DNA of 64,000 nt from Pedobacter chitinilyticus (lineage in GTDB: Bacteria; Bacteroidota; Bacteroidia; Sphingobacteriales; Sphingobacteriaceae), in the NCBI RefSeq assembly GCF_003313385.1, contig NZ_QMHN01000005.1:98743-162742 (forward strand). Reading direction: 5' to 3'. Shown piece by piece: positions 47,812-56,737 of this stretch. How positions within the stretch are numbered: the first letter of the stretch is position 1; the number at the start of each line of letters is the position of its first letter. Under the pieces are notes generated by a model, which worked only from the letters and a program-made list of their open reading frames with translations, had not been told where the DNA came from and did not search any database. Made by a program: the position numbers and the translations under genes.

Positions 47812-49113
47812 ATGAGCAATATCATCGCCATTGTAGGCAGACCCAACGTAGGAAAATCAACCCTTTTTAACCGCTTAACAGAAAGCCGCAAGGCCATTGT
47901 TGATGATTTTAGTGGGGTAACCAGAGATAGACACTACGGCAAAGCCGAGTGGACAGATAAAGAATTTACGGTAATTGATACTGGTGGCTATGTGGCGAAC
48001 TCTGAAGATTTGTTCGAAGCGGCCATTCGTGAACAGGTAGTTATTGCTATAGAAGAAGCTTCTGTAATTATCTTCATGGTAGATGTAACTACTGGTATCA
48101 CCGATTTAGATGATGATATTGCTAATTTACTGCGTAAGAGCAAAAAGCCTGTTTTTGTAGTGGTGAACAAAGTAGACAATACGGCATTAGAAACAGAATC
48201 TTCAGTGTTTTATAGCTTTGGTTTGGGCGAAATTTATACCATCTCTTCGATGACTGGTTCTGGTACAGGTGATCTGTTGGATGAAGTTGTTAAGCACTTC
48301 GAAGATATTCAGGAAGAAGAAAATACTTTGCCAAAAATTACCATTGTAGGTAGACCGAACGTAGGTAAATCTTCTTTAATTAACGCCTTAATTGGTAAAG
48401 ACAGAAATATTGTAACCCCAATTGCTGGGACTACACGTGATTCGATACATATTCATTATAACCAGTATGGACACGAATTCATGTTTATTGATACTGCTGG
48501 TTTGCGTAAAAAAACCAAAGTAAAGGAAAACATCGAATTTTATTCGGTAATGCGTACTATTAAGGCTTTGGAAGATTCTGACGTGGTGATGCTAATGTTA
48601 GATGCGGAAGAAGGCTTAGAATCACAGGATATCAATATTTTTCACCTAGCGGAGAAGAACAAAAAAGGCGTGGTGATTTTGGTGAACAAATGGGATTTGA
48701 TCGAAAAGAACGACAAGACCATGAAAGCATTCGAAGAGCAAATTAAGCAGAAGTTGCAGCCATTTACCGATGTGCCTATTCTTTTTATCTCGGTGCTAAA
48801 TAAACAACGTATTTTCAAAGCAATAGAAACTGCATTAGAAGTACAGAAAAACAGAAGTAAGAAAATCCCGACTTCTAAACTGAACGATGTGCTGTTACCT
48901 ATTATTGAGGCTTATCCGCCGCCAGCCACCAAAGGAAAATACATCAAAATCAAGTACATTACCCAAATTAATGGCGTAGCACCAATGTTCGCGTTTTTCT
49001 GCAACCTACCTCAATACATCAAAGAGCCTTACAAGCGTTTTATTGAGAATAAGCTGCGTGAAAACTTCGATTTTTCTGGTGTCCCTATCCAAATTTATTT
49101 CAGACAGAAATAG
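47812..49113 (+). CDS. der: Ribosome biogenesis GTPase Der
   Basis: A double GTPase required for 50S subunit assembly (433 residues, normal). The first G domain has GRPNVGKS (residues 8-15), DTGGY and NKVD; the second has GRPNVGKS (about 182-189), [19 protein letters not shown] and NKWD; a KH-like C-terminal domain follows (about 350-433, [20 protein letters not shown]). In the preceding gap, CTGCCTAACGCAGGCAAG (about 47777-47794) forms a small palindrome of a type common between genes. Confidence 0.96.
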   Translation: MSNIIAIVGRPNVGKSTLFNRLTESRKAIVDDFSGVTRDRHYGKAEWTDKEFTVIDTGGYVANSEDLFEAAIREQVVIAIEEASVIIFMVDVTTGITDLDDDIANLLRKSKKPVFVVVNKVDNTALETESSVFYSFGLGEIYTISSMTGSGTGDLLDEVVKHFEDIQEEENTLPKITIVGRPNVGKSSLINALIGKDRNIVTPIAGTTRDSIHIHYNQYGHEFMFIDTAGLRKKTKVKENIEFYSVMRTIKALEDSDVVMLMLDAEEGLESQDINIFHLAEKNKKGVVILVNKWDLIEKNDKTMKAFEEQIKQKLQPFTDVPILFISVLNKQRIFKAIETALEVQKNRSKKIPTSKLNDVLLPIIEAYPPPATKGKYIKIKYITQINGVAPMFAFFCNLPQYIKEPYKRFIENKLRENFDFSGVPIQIYFRQK

Positions 49114-49561
49114 TTGTTAAAAGTGCCTTTATCTTTCTATTGGAGAGAGGTGTAAGAAGGATAGAAAGGGTTTTAGAAAAGCAAAAACAGAAGCTTTATC
49201 CAAATTCAGCCCTGCTGTTCGCTACAATCTTTTTGTCATTGCAACCTTTTAAACCTCGCAGGTTTTTAAAACCTGCGAGGTTTCTACCAGCAACCTATGC
49301 AACAAAAAGGATTTTTGCTGCCATCAGGTTTAATTGGCAATGCTTTTGCTGGTGGGCGGGGTTGCTTAGCACAAGCTTAGGTTGTATAGCCCTTTTTGCA
49401 GCGGCATCTTTTGGGCGCACGAAGTAAGCGCAAAAATACAGCGTAAAAAAGGACTGCGTTTTCATCGTCGCACTGTCATTGCGCTACAAGAAAATGGTTT
49501 TAAATAAACTGTGCCTAGTCACTAACTACTAGTTCCTGGCCACTAATTCCTAGCAACTATT
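49114..49561. other. Gap between der and rsgA, no gene seen
   Basis: The stretch holds a perfect palindrome at 49251-49283, then GC-richer filler up to 49440 and AT-rich filler (CACTAACTACTAGTTCC and similar) next to rsgA. An open frame over 49140-49427 crosses the palindrome and has no protein-like features, so I do not call it. Confidence 0.6.
49251..49283. repeat. Perfect palindrome with one-base centre
   Basis: AAACCTCGCAGGTTTT, one T, then the exact complement. It is the sister of the palindrome at 35301-35332, differing only at the central C/T-G/A pair (GCAGG against GTAGG, changed in both arms). Confidence 0.85.
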
Positions 49562-50482
49562 CTAAGCTCTTGTATCGTTCCCAAAATAGATACTTTGGTA
49601 GCTGTCGTAACGAGAAGGTTCTATTTCGCCTTCCTCCACTGCTTTGATAATTGTGCAACCAGGCTCGTTAATGTGCCTACAGTTGTTGAACTTGCACTGA
49701 TTAAGCCTTTCCCTCATTTCCACAAAAAAGTGGCTCAGCTCTTCTTTTTCAATGTCTACAATACCCAATTCCCTAATGCCTGGCGTATCAATTAGGTAGC
49801 CGCCAAAAGGAAGATGGTGCATTTCTGCAAAAGTGGTGGTGTGTTGGCCCTTATCGCTTGACTCGCTTATTTCACCCGTCTTCAAATCAAAATCAGGTAA
49901 AATAGCATTAATTAAGCTCGATTTGCCTACGCCAGAATGGCCTGAGAATAATGTAACCTTATCTTTCAGCAAAGCTTCTATTTGGGCAATATTGGTACCT
50001 TGCAGCGCAGAAACTTCATAGCAGGAGTAGCCAATATTTTCGTAGATGGCTTTGTAATCAGCCAATATATCCAAGCCATCATCACTGTAAATGTCAAGCT
50101 TGTTGAATATCAAACAGGTTGGAATGTCATAAGCTTCGGCAGTTACCAAAAACCTATCGATAAAACCCAGGGAAGTACGTGGCGAGGCCAAAGTCACAAT
50201 CAAAAAAGCCTGATCCAGGTTGGCAGCAATAACTTGTGTTTGTTTGCTGAGGTTAATGGATTTACGGATGATGTAGTTCTTGCGGTCGTGTAGGTGGTTG
50301 ATTACACCCGTTTCGGCATTAGGTTCCAGCTCAAAATCTACATTGTCGCCAACGGCAATAGGATTGGTGGTTTGTATACCTTTAATACGAAACTTACCCT
50401 TGATGCGACAAGAATAAATATGGCCGTCTTCGGCAAATACTTGATACCAACTTCCGGTAGATTTAATGACTAATCCCTGCAT
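49562..50482 (-). CDS. rsgA: Ribosome small-subunit GTPase RsgA
   Basis: A GTPase that checks the decoding centre during late 30S maturation (306 residues, normal). It has an N-terminal OB fold (about 1-70), a circularly permuted GTPase with G4 (FNKLD) before G1 (GHSGVGKSSL) and G3 DTPG, and a C-terminal zinc-binding region (CKFNNCRHINEPGC). It completes a set with era and der in 5 kb. It ends without an obvious terminator and is separated from accC by a repeat element. Confidence 0.95.
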   Translation of the reverse strand: MQGLVIKSTGSWYQVFAEDGHIYSCRIKGKFRIKGIQTTNPIAVGDNVDFELEPNAETGVINHLHDRKNYIIRKSINLSKQTQVIAANLDQAFLIVTLASPRTSLGFIDRFLVTAEAYDIPTCLIFNKLDIYSDDGLDILADYKAIYENIGYSCYEVSALQGTNIAQIEALLKDKVTLFSGHSGVGKSSLINAILPDFDLKTGEISESSDKGQHTTTFAEMHHLPFGGYLIDTPGIRELGIVDIEKEELSHFFVEMRERLNQCKFNNCRHINEPGCTIIKAVEEGEIEPSRYDSYQSIYFGNDTRA

Positions 50483-50542
50483 ATTTAATTGATGTAAAGG
50501 TAAGTTTTTGTGCTGAAAGTAGGATAAATATTAATCGTAATT

Positions 50543-50710
50543 AACCACCTTAGCCATCTTAGATCATTTTAGTTTTTATGAGCGGTATGCATAGATGATC
50601 TTAGGTTTATTAGATGGTTTAATTAATTGATTTGGCTACACTACAATCTAAGACATTTAGTTTTTGTAGGAATACGTATACTTAGATGTTCTAAGGTGTC
50701 TAAGGTGGTT
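50543..50710. mobile_element. MITE-like element with 11-bp terminal inverted repeats
   Basis: AACCACCTTAG at 50543-50553 and its exact complement CTAAGGTGGTT at 50700-50710 bound a 168-bp segment. Inside are words shared with the tandem array at 2396-2690: CATTTTAGTTTTT, CTTAGATG and TTAGATGGTTT. There is no open frame and no clear target duplication. The only other thing seen in this gap (50483-50784) is the accC terminator. Confidence 0.6.
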
Positions 50711-50732
50711 CAAAAAAACGAAAACACCCTAA

Positions 50733-50766
50733 AACAAAAATGCCCCAACAATGTCGAGGCATTTTC
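50733..50766 (-). terminator. Terminator of the DUF177-accC operon
   Basis: Read leftward, AATGCC and GGCATT pair around a mostly unpaired centre (two further C-G pairs possible) and are followed by TTTTTGTTTT, 19 bases after the accC stop. Confidence 0.7.
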
Positions 50767-50784
50767 ATTAGAATTTAATATCTC

Positions 50785-52125
50785 TTATTCCGAGAAATCA
50801 AAAGTCTCCATAAACTTAGTGGTAAAATTACCAGCTCTAAAGTTAGGGTCCTTCATCAATTTCAAATGGAAAGGAATCGTTGTCTTAATACCTTCAATTA
50901 CAAATTCACTCAAGGCACGTTCCATGGTGCAAATTGCTTCTTCCCTAGTTTGAGCTACGGTAATCAGCTTCGCGATCATTGAATCGTAGTTAGGTGGAAT
51001 TTGGTAGCCTGCATACACGTGTGTATCTACACGAACCCCGTGACCACCTGGTGAGTGGAAATTGGTAATTCTGCCCGGTGAAGGACGGAAGCCATTGAAA
51101 GGATCCTCTGCATTGATACGACATTCAATCGCATGCATATCAGGGGTGTAATTTTTACCAGAAATAGGAATACCAGCAGCAACTTTAATTTGTTCTTTGA
51201 TCAAGTCGAAGTTAATTACCTCTTCTGTTACTGGGTGTTCTACTTGGATACGAGTGTTCATCTCCATGAAGTAGAAATTACGGTGTTTGTCTACCAAAAA
51301 CTCAATAGTTCCAGCACCTTCATAGCTTACTGCCAAAGCACCTTTAATGGCAGCTTCGCCCATTTTCTGACGTAATTCATCAGTCATGAAAGGAGAGGGG
51401 GCCTCTTCCACCAATTTTTGGTGACGGCGTTGGATAGAACAATCTCTTTCTGATAAGTGGCAAGCTTTACCGTATTGGTCACCAATAATCTGGATTTCAA
51501 TGTGACGAGGATCTTCGATGTATTTCTCTAAATAAAGACCATCGTTACCAAAAGCAGCACCTGATTCTTGACGAGCACTATCCCATGCATTCTCGAATTC
51601 TTCATCTTTCCAAACCACACGCATCCCACGACCACCACCGCCAGCAGTAGCTTTTAAAATTACGGGATAACCCATACCGTTAGCCAATTTGATACCTTCG
51701 CTAACGCTTTCCAATAAACCTTCTGAACCTGGAATAGTAGGTACTCCAGCTTTTTTCATCGTTTCTTTAGCCGACGACTTGTCGCCCATGCTGTTGATTT
51801 GCTCAGGTGTAGCGCCAATGAACTTAATCCCATAATCACGACAAACTGAAGAGAATTTAGCATTCTCAGACAAGAAGCCGTAGCCTGGGTGAATGGCATC
51901 TGCATTGGTTAACTCCGCAGCAGAAATAATATTAGGAATGCTCAAGTAAGAGTCTTTGCTTGGCGGTGGGCCAATACAAACAGCCTCATCGGCAAAACGT
52001 ACGTGTAAGCTATCTCTATCAGCTGTAGAGTAAACCGCCACGGTTTTAATGCCCATCTCCTTACAGGTACGGATAATACGCAAAGCGATTTCGCCCCTGT
52101 TGGCAATTAATATTTTTTTAAACAT
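50785..52125 (-). CDS. accC: Acetyl-CoA carboxylase, biotin carboxylase subunit
   Basis: An ATP-grasp enzyme (446 residues, normal) that carboxylates biotin on AccB with bicarbonate and ATP, the first step of fatty acid synthesis. Signatures are the N-terminal [20 protein letters not shown], the Gly-rich ATP loop [28 protein letters not shown] and [10 protein letters not shown]. It is the last gene of the operon DUF177-rpmF-plsX-fabH-accB-accC. The carboxyltransferase genes accA and accD are not in the window. Confidence 0.96.
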   Translation of the reverse strand: MFKKILIANRGEIALRIIRTCKEMGIKTVAVYSTADRDSLHVRFADEAVCIGPPPSKDSYLSIPNIISAAELTNADAIHPGYGFLSENAKFSSVCRDYGIKFIGATPEQINSMGDKSSAKETMKKAGVPTIPGSEGLLESVSEGIKLANGMGYPVILKATAGGGGRGMRVVWKDEEFENAWDSARQESGAAFGNDGLYLEKYIEDPRHIEIQIIGDQYGKACHLSERDCSIQRRHQKLVEEAPSPFMTDELRQKMGEAAIKGALAVSYEGAGTIEFLVDKHRNFYFMEMNTRIQVEHPVTEEVINFDLIKEQIKVAAGIPISGKNYTPDMHAIECRINAEDPFNGFRPSPGRITNFHSPGGHGVRVDTHVYAGYQIPPNYDSMIAKLITVAQTREEAICTMERALSEFVIEGIKTTIPFHLKLMKDPNFRAGNFTTKFMETFDFSE

Positions 52126-52170
52126 AATTTCTCTTTAATTAGCTAATTAGCTAATTGATTAATTTGCTAA

Positions 52171-52656
52171 TTAAATAGGTTCTACTAAGAATAAAGGTTG
52201 GTCGTACTCAACAGGAGTAGCGTTATCTACCAATATCTTTACGATACGGCCAGAAACTTCACTTTCAATTTCGTTGAAAAGTTTCATCGCTTCAATAATA
52301 CAAACCACTTTACCAGTGCCTATTTCGTCGCCAACGTTAACAAACGAAGGTTTGTCAGGGCTTGCAGAACGATAGAAAGTACCAATCATAGGAGATTTTA
52401 TGGTGATGTACTTAGAAGTGTCTTCTGAAGCGGTAGATGCCGCTGGCGCCGCAGGCGCTGCTGCTACTGGAGCTGGAGCCGCTACTGGTGCTACAGCTGT
52501 TGCAACTGGTGCCTGTGTAGGAACGGCAGCATTTACATAAACTGGATTTTGGTTAGTTTTGATGGTAATCTTGAAGTTTTCTTGTTCTAGAGAAACTTCA
52601 TTCACTCCCGACCGAGAAACAAATTTTATTAGTTCCTGAATTTGTTTGATATCCAT
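52171..52656 (-). CDS. accB: Biotin carboxyl carrier protein
   Basis: The biotin carrier of acetyl-CoA carboxylase (161 residues). A short N-terminal domain (1-40) is followed by an Ala/Pro-rich swinging linker (about 43-77) and the biotinyl domain (80-161) with biotinylated Lys125 in [12 protein letters not shown]. The thumb is present in the domain ([11 protein letters not shown]), as in other AccB. It lies 45 bases upstream of accC, consistent with joint expression of the two subunits. Confidence 0.96.
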   Translation of the reverse strand: MDIKQIQELIKFVSRSGVNEVSLEQENFKITIKTNQNPVYVNAAVPTQAPVATAVAPVAAPAPVAAAPAAPAASTASEDTSKYITIKSPMIGTFYRSASPDKPSFVNVGDEIGTGKVVCIIEAMKLFNEIESEVSGRIVKILVDNATPVEYDQPLFLVEPI

Positions 52657-52808
52657 TCTCTTTTTGTTATGTTAAATAATTGTTGTCTTATTTTGATTAA
52701 CTAAGTTAAGGTTTTTAGTCTATTGTTCAATGGTTCACTGGTTCAATAGTTCATTGGTTATTAGTGTGTAAGCTTAGTGCCGAATGAACTAATGAGCTAA
52801 TGAACTGA

Positions 52809-53804
52809 TTAACTATTATACGCCCATTTTAAATATACGGAGCCCCAGGTAAAGCCTCCACCAAAGGCAGCTATGATAATGTTGTCGCCTTTTTTAAGGT
52901 CTTTTTCCCATTCCCATAAACAAAGCGGAATAGTACCGTTAGTGGTATTGCCATAACGCTCAATGTTTACCATTACCTTTTCGCTATCAACGCCCATTCT
53001 CGAAGCAGTAGCATCAATAATGCGCTTGTTCGCTTGGTGAGGCACCAACCATGCCACGTCATCAGAAGAAAGGCTATTTCTTTCCATGATTTCAGCTGCT
53101 ACATCAGCCATATTGGTTACGGCAAACTTAAATACGGTTTGTCCTTCTTGGTAAGCGAAATGTTCTTTAGCATCTATGGTTGCGTGAGTTGCAGGATGTA
53201 CAGAACCTCCAGCTTTCATGCCCAAGTATTTACCACCTGAACCATCACTTCTTAAAATCGAATCCTGTATCCCAAAGCCTTCTTCATTAGGCTCAAGCAA
53301 AGCGCATCCGCAACCGTCACCAAAAATAATACAAGTGGTACGGTCTTCATAATTGATGATAGACGACATTTTATCACCACCTACTACCAATACTTTTTTA
53401 TGCTTGCCCGACTCAATGAACTGTGCGCCTGTGGTAAGTCCGAAAACAAAACCAGAACAAGCCGCTTGCAGATCGTAACCCCATGCATTTACAGCTCCAA
53501 TTTTATCCGCCAATACATTTGCCGTAGCAGGGAAGGTAAAATCAGGAGTGGTAGTACAAAAAATAATCAGGTCAATTTCTTTGGCGTCAATGCCTCTTTT
53601 TTTCAAAAGACCATTTACGGCAGGCACGGCCATATCCGAGGTACCTAAGCCTTCGCCTTTTAATATTCTTCGCTCTTTAATACCAGTTCTGGTGGTAATC
53701 CACTCGTCAGAGGTGTCAACAATAGTTTCTAACTCCTTGTTGGTTAACACATATTCGGGAACGTAACCATTAACTGCGGTAATAGCAGCGTGAATTTTAC
53801 TCAT
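52809..53804 (-). CDS. fabH: 3-oxoacyl-ACP synthase III
   Basis: The ketoacyl synthase that starts fatty acid chains by condensing a short acyl-CoA with malonyl-ACP (331 residues, normal). The triad is Cys116 ([12 protein letters not shown]), His256 ([12 protein letters not shown]) and Asn286 ([12 protein letters not shown]). In Bacteroidota, FabH often accepts branched primers, which fits the E1 alpha/beta enzyme at 31514-33490; that is inference. It lies 16 bases after plsX in the same operon, and a 152-base gap separates it from accB. Confidence 0.95.
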   Translation of the reverse strand: MSKIHAAITAVNGYVPEYVLTNKELETIVDTSDEWITTRTGIKERRILKGEGLGTSDMAVPAVNGLLKKRGIDAKEIDLIIFCTTTPDFTFPATANVLADKIGAVNAWGYDLQAACSGFVFGLTTGAQFIESGKHKKVLVVGGDKMSSIINYEDRTTCIIFGDGCGCALLEPNEEGFGIQDSILRSDGSGGKYLGMKAGGSVHPATHATIDAKEHFAYQEGQTVFKFAVTNMADVAAEIMERNSLSSDDVAWLVPHQANKRIIDATASRMGVDSEKVMVNIERYGNTTNGTIPLCLWEWEKDLKKGDNIIIAAFGGGFTWGSVYLKWAYNS

Positions 53805-53820
53805 TTTGTTGTGTGTTTAA

Positions 53821-54759
53821 TTATTGGAATGCGGCTTGTATTTTACCAACCAATCCAGTATTAATCATGTCCCTAGATTGGAAGATCATATTCTTCACAG
53901 CTTCTGGGCTCGATATTCCATGTCCAATCAACACTGGGGCATTTACGCCTAATACAGGGCTGCCACCATAGTTTTCGTAATTGAAACGGTCAAAAAACTC
54001 ATCCTTCAAACCCTTCTTGATCGTCAGTACGTAAAAAGATTCAGCCAACTTCAGCATGATGTTCCCCGTAAAACCATCACACACAATAACATCAGCCTTA
54101 TCGTTAAAAAGGTCTCTGCCTTCCACGTTGCCAACAAAATTAAAATGTGGGGATTGTTTCATTAATGGAAAGGTAGCCATGGCCAGCATGTTGCCTTTTT
54201 CATCTTCTTCGCCAATATTCATTAGCGCTACCTTCGGATTTTCAATCTGCATGATATGTTCAGCATACAAGCTGCCCAAAATACCAAAATCTACCAAGTT
54301 GTCTGGTTTGCAGTCTGCATTTGCGCCAACATCTAATAAAAGGCCAACGCCTCCTTTTAGTTTGGGCACAATGGTACAAAGGCACGGTCTGGCAATACCC
54401 GCAATGGGCTTAACGCTAAAAACAGCGCCCACCAGCATAGCACCAGAATTGCCTGCGCTTGCAAACGAATTAATTTTGCCTTCTTTTAATAATTGAAAGC
54501 CAACAGAAATGCTAGAATTGGGTTTTTGAAGGATCGCTTTGGTAGGGTGTTCACCCATGCCAATCACTTCTTCGGTGTGTACGAATTCGAAATGATCGGG
54601 ATTGAATCCTTGCTCAGAAAGAAGCGGTTTAATCTGCTGGGTATCTCCAATTAGCACTAAATGCTCATCTGGAGCCAGGGATTGATGAGCTGCTATTGCT
54701 CCCAAAACAATTGCTTTGGGAGCATAGTCTCCGCCCATAATATCGAGACCTATTTTCAT
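53821..54759 (-). CDS. plsX: Phosphate acyltransferase PlsX
   Basis: Makes acyl-phosphate from acyl-ACP, the donor for PlsY in phospholipid synthesis (312 residues, normal). Family features are the start KIGLDIMGGDYAPKAIVLGA, GMGEHPTKAILQKPNSSI, FASAGNSGAMLVGA, DVGANADCKPD and VCDGFTGNIMLK. It is between rpmF and fabH, the gene order found in many bacteria. Confidence 0.96.
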   Translation of the reverse strand: MKIGLDIMGGDYAPKAIVLGAIAAHQSLAPDEHLVLIGDTQQIKPLLSEQGFNPDHFEFVHTEEVIGMGEHPTKAILQKPNSSISVGFQLLKEGKINSFASAGNSGAMLVGAVFSVKPIAGIARPCLCTIVPKLKGGVGLLLDVGANADCKPDNLVDFGILGSLYAEHIMQIENPKVALMNIGEEDEKGNMLAMATFPLMKQSPHFNFVGNVEGRDLFNDKADVIVCDGFTGNIMLKLAESFYVLTIKKGLKDEFFDRFNYENYGGSPVLGVNAPVLIGHGISSPEAVKNMIFQSRDMINTGLVGKIQAAFQ

Positions 54760-54851
54760 AGTAAAAAATCTTTTGTGTAAGCCAAGTTGGCTTTTATTTC
54801 CATTGGCTAAGTTAACCTTAAACTAACGGAACACAAAAATTTTTCAGAAAA

Positions 54852-55043
54852 TTAACCTATCGAAGTGTTTTCTATAACTAATTTACCGTTGTAGTAAAGG
54901 TTACCATCAACGTTGTAAGCTTGGTGAGGTACGTGTACTGCACCAGTAGTTTGGCAAGTAGTCAACGAAGGAGCTACAGCTTTGTAGTGTGTTCTTCTTT
55001 TATCTCTTCTTTGTTTAGAAGTTTTACGCTTTGGATGTGCCAT
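54852..55043 (-). CDS. rpmF: 50S ribosomal protein L32
   Basis: A 63-residue ribosomal protein: the start MAHPKRKTSKQRRDKRR is diagnostic, and the remainder (LTTCQTTGAVHVPHQAYNVD) has a single Cys rather than the four-Cys zinc-binding set of some L32 forms. It follows the DUF177 gene by 16 bases, the order widely conserved in bacteria and linking ribosome production to lipid synthesis. Confidence 0.96.
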   Translation of the reverse strand: MAHPKRKTSKQRRDKRRTHYKAVAPSLTTCQTTGAVHVPHQAYNVDGNLYYNGKLVIENTSIG

Positions 55044-55059
55044 CTGAGTTTTTTATTTA

Positions 55060-55587
55060 CTATTTTAATTTTTTCAACGCTTCCCAACGTGGGTCGTCAA
55101 TTTGTTCTTCTTGTTCTTCGTTTCCTGCTTGCAGCTTGTCTAAAGTATTCAACATCTGCTCATCACAGGTTTGTCCAGCTTGCTCGCATTTATTAATAAA
55201 AGGTACTGCAACGGTAATGAATTCATAAATCAATTCAGAAACGTCAATTGCGGTTTCCTTTCTTGGCAAAATGATGATTTCTAAATCTTCCTCTTCGCCT
55301 TCTGCATCTTCTGCAAACTTTACAATCTGCCTTTCATCTAATTCAATTGGTTGGTCAAAATCAGATAAACATTTGTCGCAATTTAATTTTATAGTTCCTT
55401 CAACATGGAAACCCAAAATTAACATGGTTTCTTGTTTATCTAGTTCAACCGTTGCTTTAAGCGCTCCATCTTTAACCAAAGAATGCTCAAACGCATCAAA
55501 AAAGCTTTTATCAATTTCGAAATCGAATTGATGCTTCCCCAATTTTAAACCGGTAAACGGGATTGAAAATTGTTTTAATGCTTTCAA
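55060..55587 (-). CDS. DUF177 (YceD-like) protein
   Basis: A 175-residue protein of the DUF177 family, which almost always precedes rpmF. It has two CxxC-type sites (NCDKCLSDFDQP and CEQAGQTCDEQM) and acidic stretches. Members are implicated in 23S rRNA accumulation in bacteria and chloroplasts; the exact action is unclear. The start is a TTG at 55587 (MKALKQFSIPF), 21 bases after a full -7 match. It is the first gene of the lipid-synthesis operon. Confidence 0.88.
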   Translation of the reverse strand: MKALKQFSIPFTGLKLGKHQFDFEIDKSFFDAFEHSLVKDGALKATVELDKQETMLILGFHVEGTIKLNCDKCLSDFDQPIELDERQIVKFAEDAEGEEEDLEIIILPRKETAIDVSELIYEFITVAVPFINKCEQAGQTCDEQMLNTLDKLQAGNEEQEEQIDDPRWEALKKLK

Positions 55588-55608
55588 TTGTAACTAAATT
55601 TTAGCCTG

Positions 55609-55616
55609 CAAAGGTA
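55609..55616 (-). promoter_or_regulatory. -7 box of the DUF177-rpmF-plsX-fabH-accBC operon
   Basis: On the minus strand TACCTTTG is a full -7 match. TTTTC about 18 bases upstream is a weak -33 candidate. Confidence 0.55.
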
Positions 55617-55883
55617 TGAAATATTTTATTAATTGAAAATAAATTTAGAAAAATGAGTAGCAGAAAATATTAAAAGAATTACGGTAGCTAATTATTTGGA
55701 AAACAACGGCGGTAAATCGTGGCAATAGCCGCCCTTCTTTCTGCTTTACTTCGTCCTCGTACCTCGTCCTCGTGTTCGCTTCAATAAGGTTTATTTTACA
55801 GCGCAAAAAGCGTTTGGCTTTTGTTTAGGTCAAGTTAAACTATCTGTGGTCAAAGTGGTCTTATCGAAAACCTTACCAACAAA

Positions 55884-56468
55884 ATGAAAATTTTATCGCC
55901 GCTTCTCTTTTTATTTTTCTTCAGTATTATTGCTAAGGCACAACATTTCAAGGTTCTTGGTACAGCAGGCTATCGGATCATCGAAGAAAATAAAACTGCC
56001 TTTCCAAAGTTTTATCAATTATTTCATCAGCTTTTAGATCAAGAACCTTTGTTGAAACAAGTCATTTTTATCAATAAAAAAACTGGCGGACCTGGCTTTG
56101 CCAATCCTAATGGAACAATAACGCTCAATCTGGATTATTTTATTCGTAAAAAGCCTCGTTTTGACGACAATAGATGGTTAGTGGTATTGTACCACGAAGT
56201 CGGACACCTGCATTACTTTGATGAAACCCCTCGGCCTAGAAGAAATCCAGAGGACAGTGAAAGGGCAGCCTTTGAGTATTCATTACAGAAAACAAAAGAG
56301 ATGGCCATGAACAATGATTGTTTGCCTTTAAAATCGGGTTTGCAAAATATGTTATTGCGCAGTCAGAGCAATGAAACCACTGATCCGCATGTAAGAGCTT
56401 TAAAACGAATGGTGAATGAACCTTTATATGCAGAATATGTGGCCTTTCAAAAAGCAAACTGTAAGTAA
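55884..56468 (+). CDS. Exported HExxH protein, putative zinc metalloprotease
   Basis: A 194-residue protein with a signal peptide (MKILSPLLFLFFFSIIAKAQ) and a gluzincin-like motif HEVGH at residues 104-108, in a hydrophobic strand (RWLVVLYHEVGHLHYF) as expected for an active-site helix. A third ligand could be Glu126 or Glu131 in NPEDSERAAFEYSL. I do not recognise the family. The single Cys near residue 145 and the C-terminal Cys193 could form a disulfide. A 62-residue unknown gene follows after 42 bases. Confidence 0.7.
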   Translation: MKILSPLLFLFFFSIIAKAQHFKVLGTAGYRIIEENKTAFPKFYQLFHQLLDQEPLLKQVIFINKKTGGPGFANPNGTITLNLDYFIRKKPRFDDNRWLVVLYHEVGHLHYFDETPRPRRNPEDSERAAFEYSLQKTKEMAMNNDCLPLKSGLQNMLLRSQSNETTDPHVRALKRMVNEPLYAEYVAFQKANCK

Positions 56469-56510
56469 ACTTTAATCCGTTATTATTTGTTTATTATCAA
56501 AAGCAATATT

Positions 56511-56699
56511 ATGGAAAGAGTAGAATTAATAGAATTATTGGAAGTTATTGAACAACAAGTGAGCTCCTCTATATTAGGGGGTAGAGAAGCTGATTACGAA
56601 GAATTAGAAGCGCTAGGCTACGTTAAAATAGACAGGGACAGCGTACAATGGGCCGCATCTATCACGCCACAAGGAAGAGATTTCTTAAATAGAAGTTAA
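56511..56699 (+). CDS. Small acidic protein of unknown function
   Basis: A 62-residue, acidic, mostly helical protein starting MERVELIELLEVIEQQVSSS and ending ITPQGRDFLNRS. It has no signal peptide, no Cys and no recognised domain. The shape (helix, SILGGREADYEELEALGYVK, short strands, TPQGRDFL) recalls the wing of small winged-helix proteins, which often have TPKGRELL-type ends; that is a weak inference. The frame is open further upstream to 56487, but ATG 56511 is the natural start. Confidence 0.6.
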   Translation: MERVELIELLEVIEQQVSSSILGGREADYEELEALGYVKIDRDSVQWAASITPQGRDFLNRS

Positions 56700-56737
56700 C
56701 CATAAAAGGAGAGCAAGCAGCTGTTAGCTATGTTACT

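Noticed and set aside
49140-49427. Rightward open frame of 95 codons after der
   Set aside because: It runs through a perfect palindrome and repeat-like filler, has biased composition and no domain or start signal.
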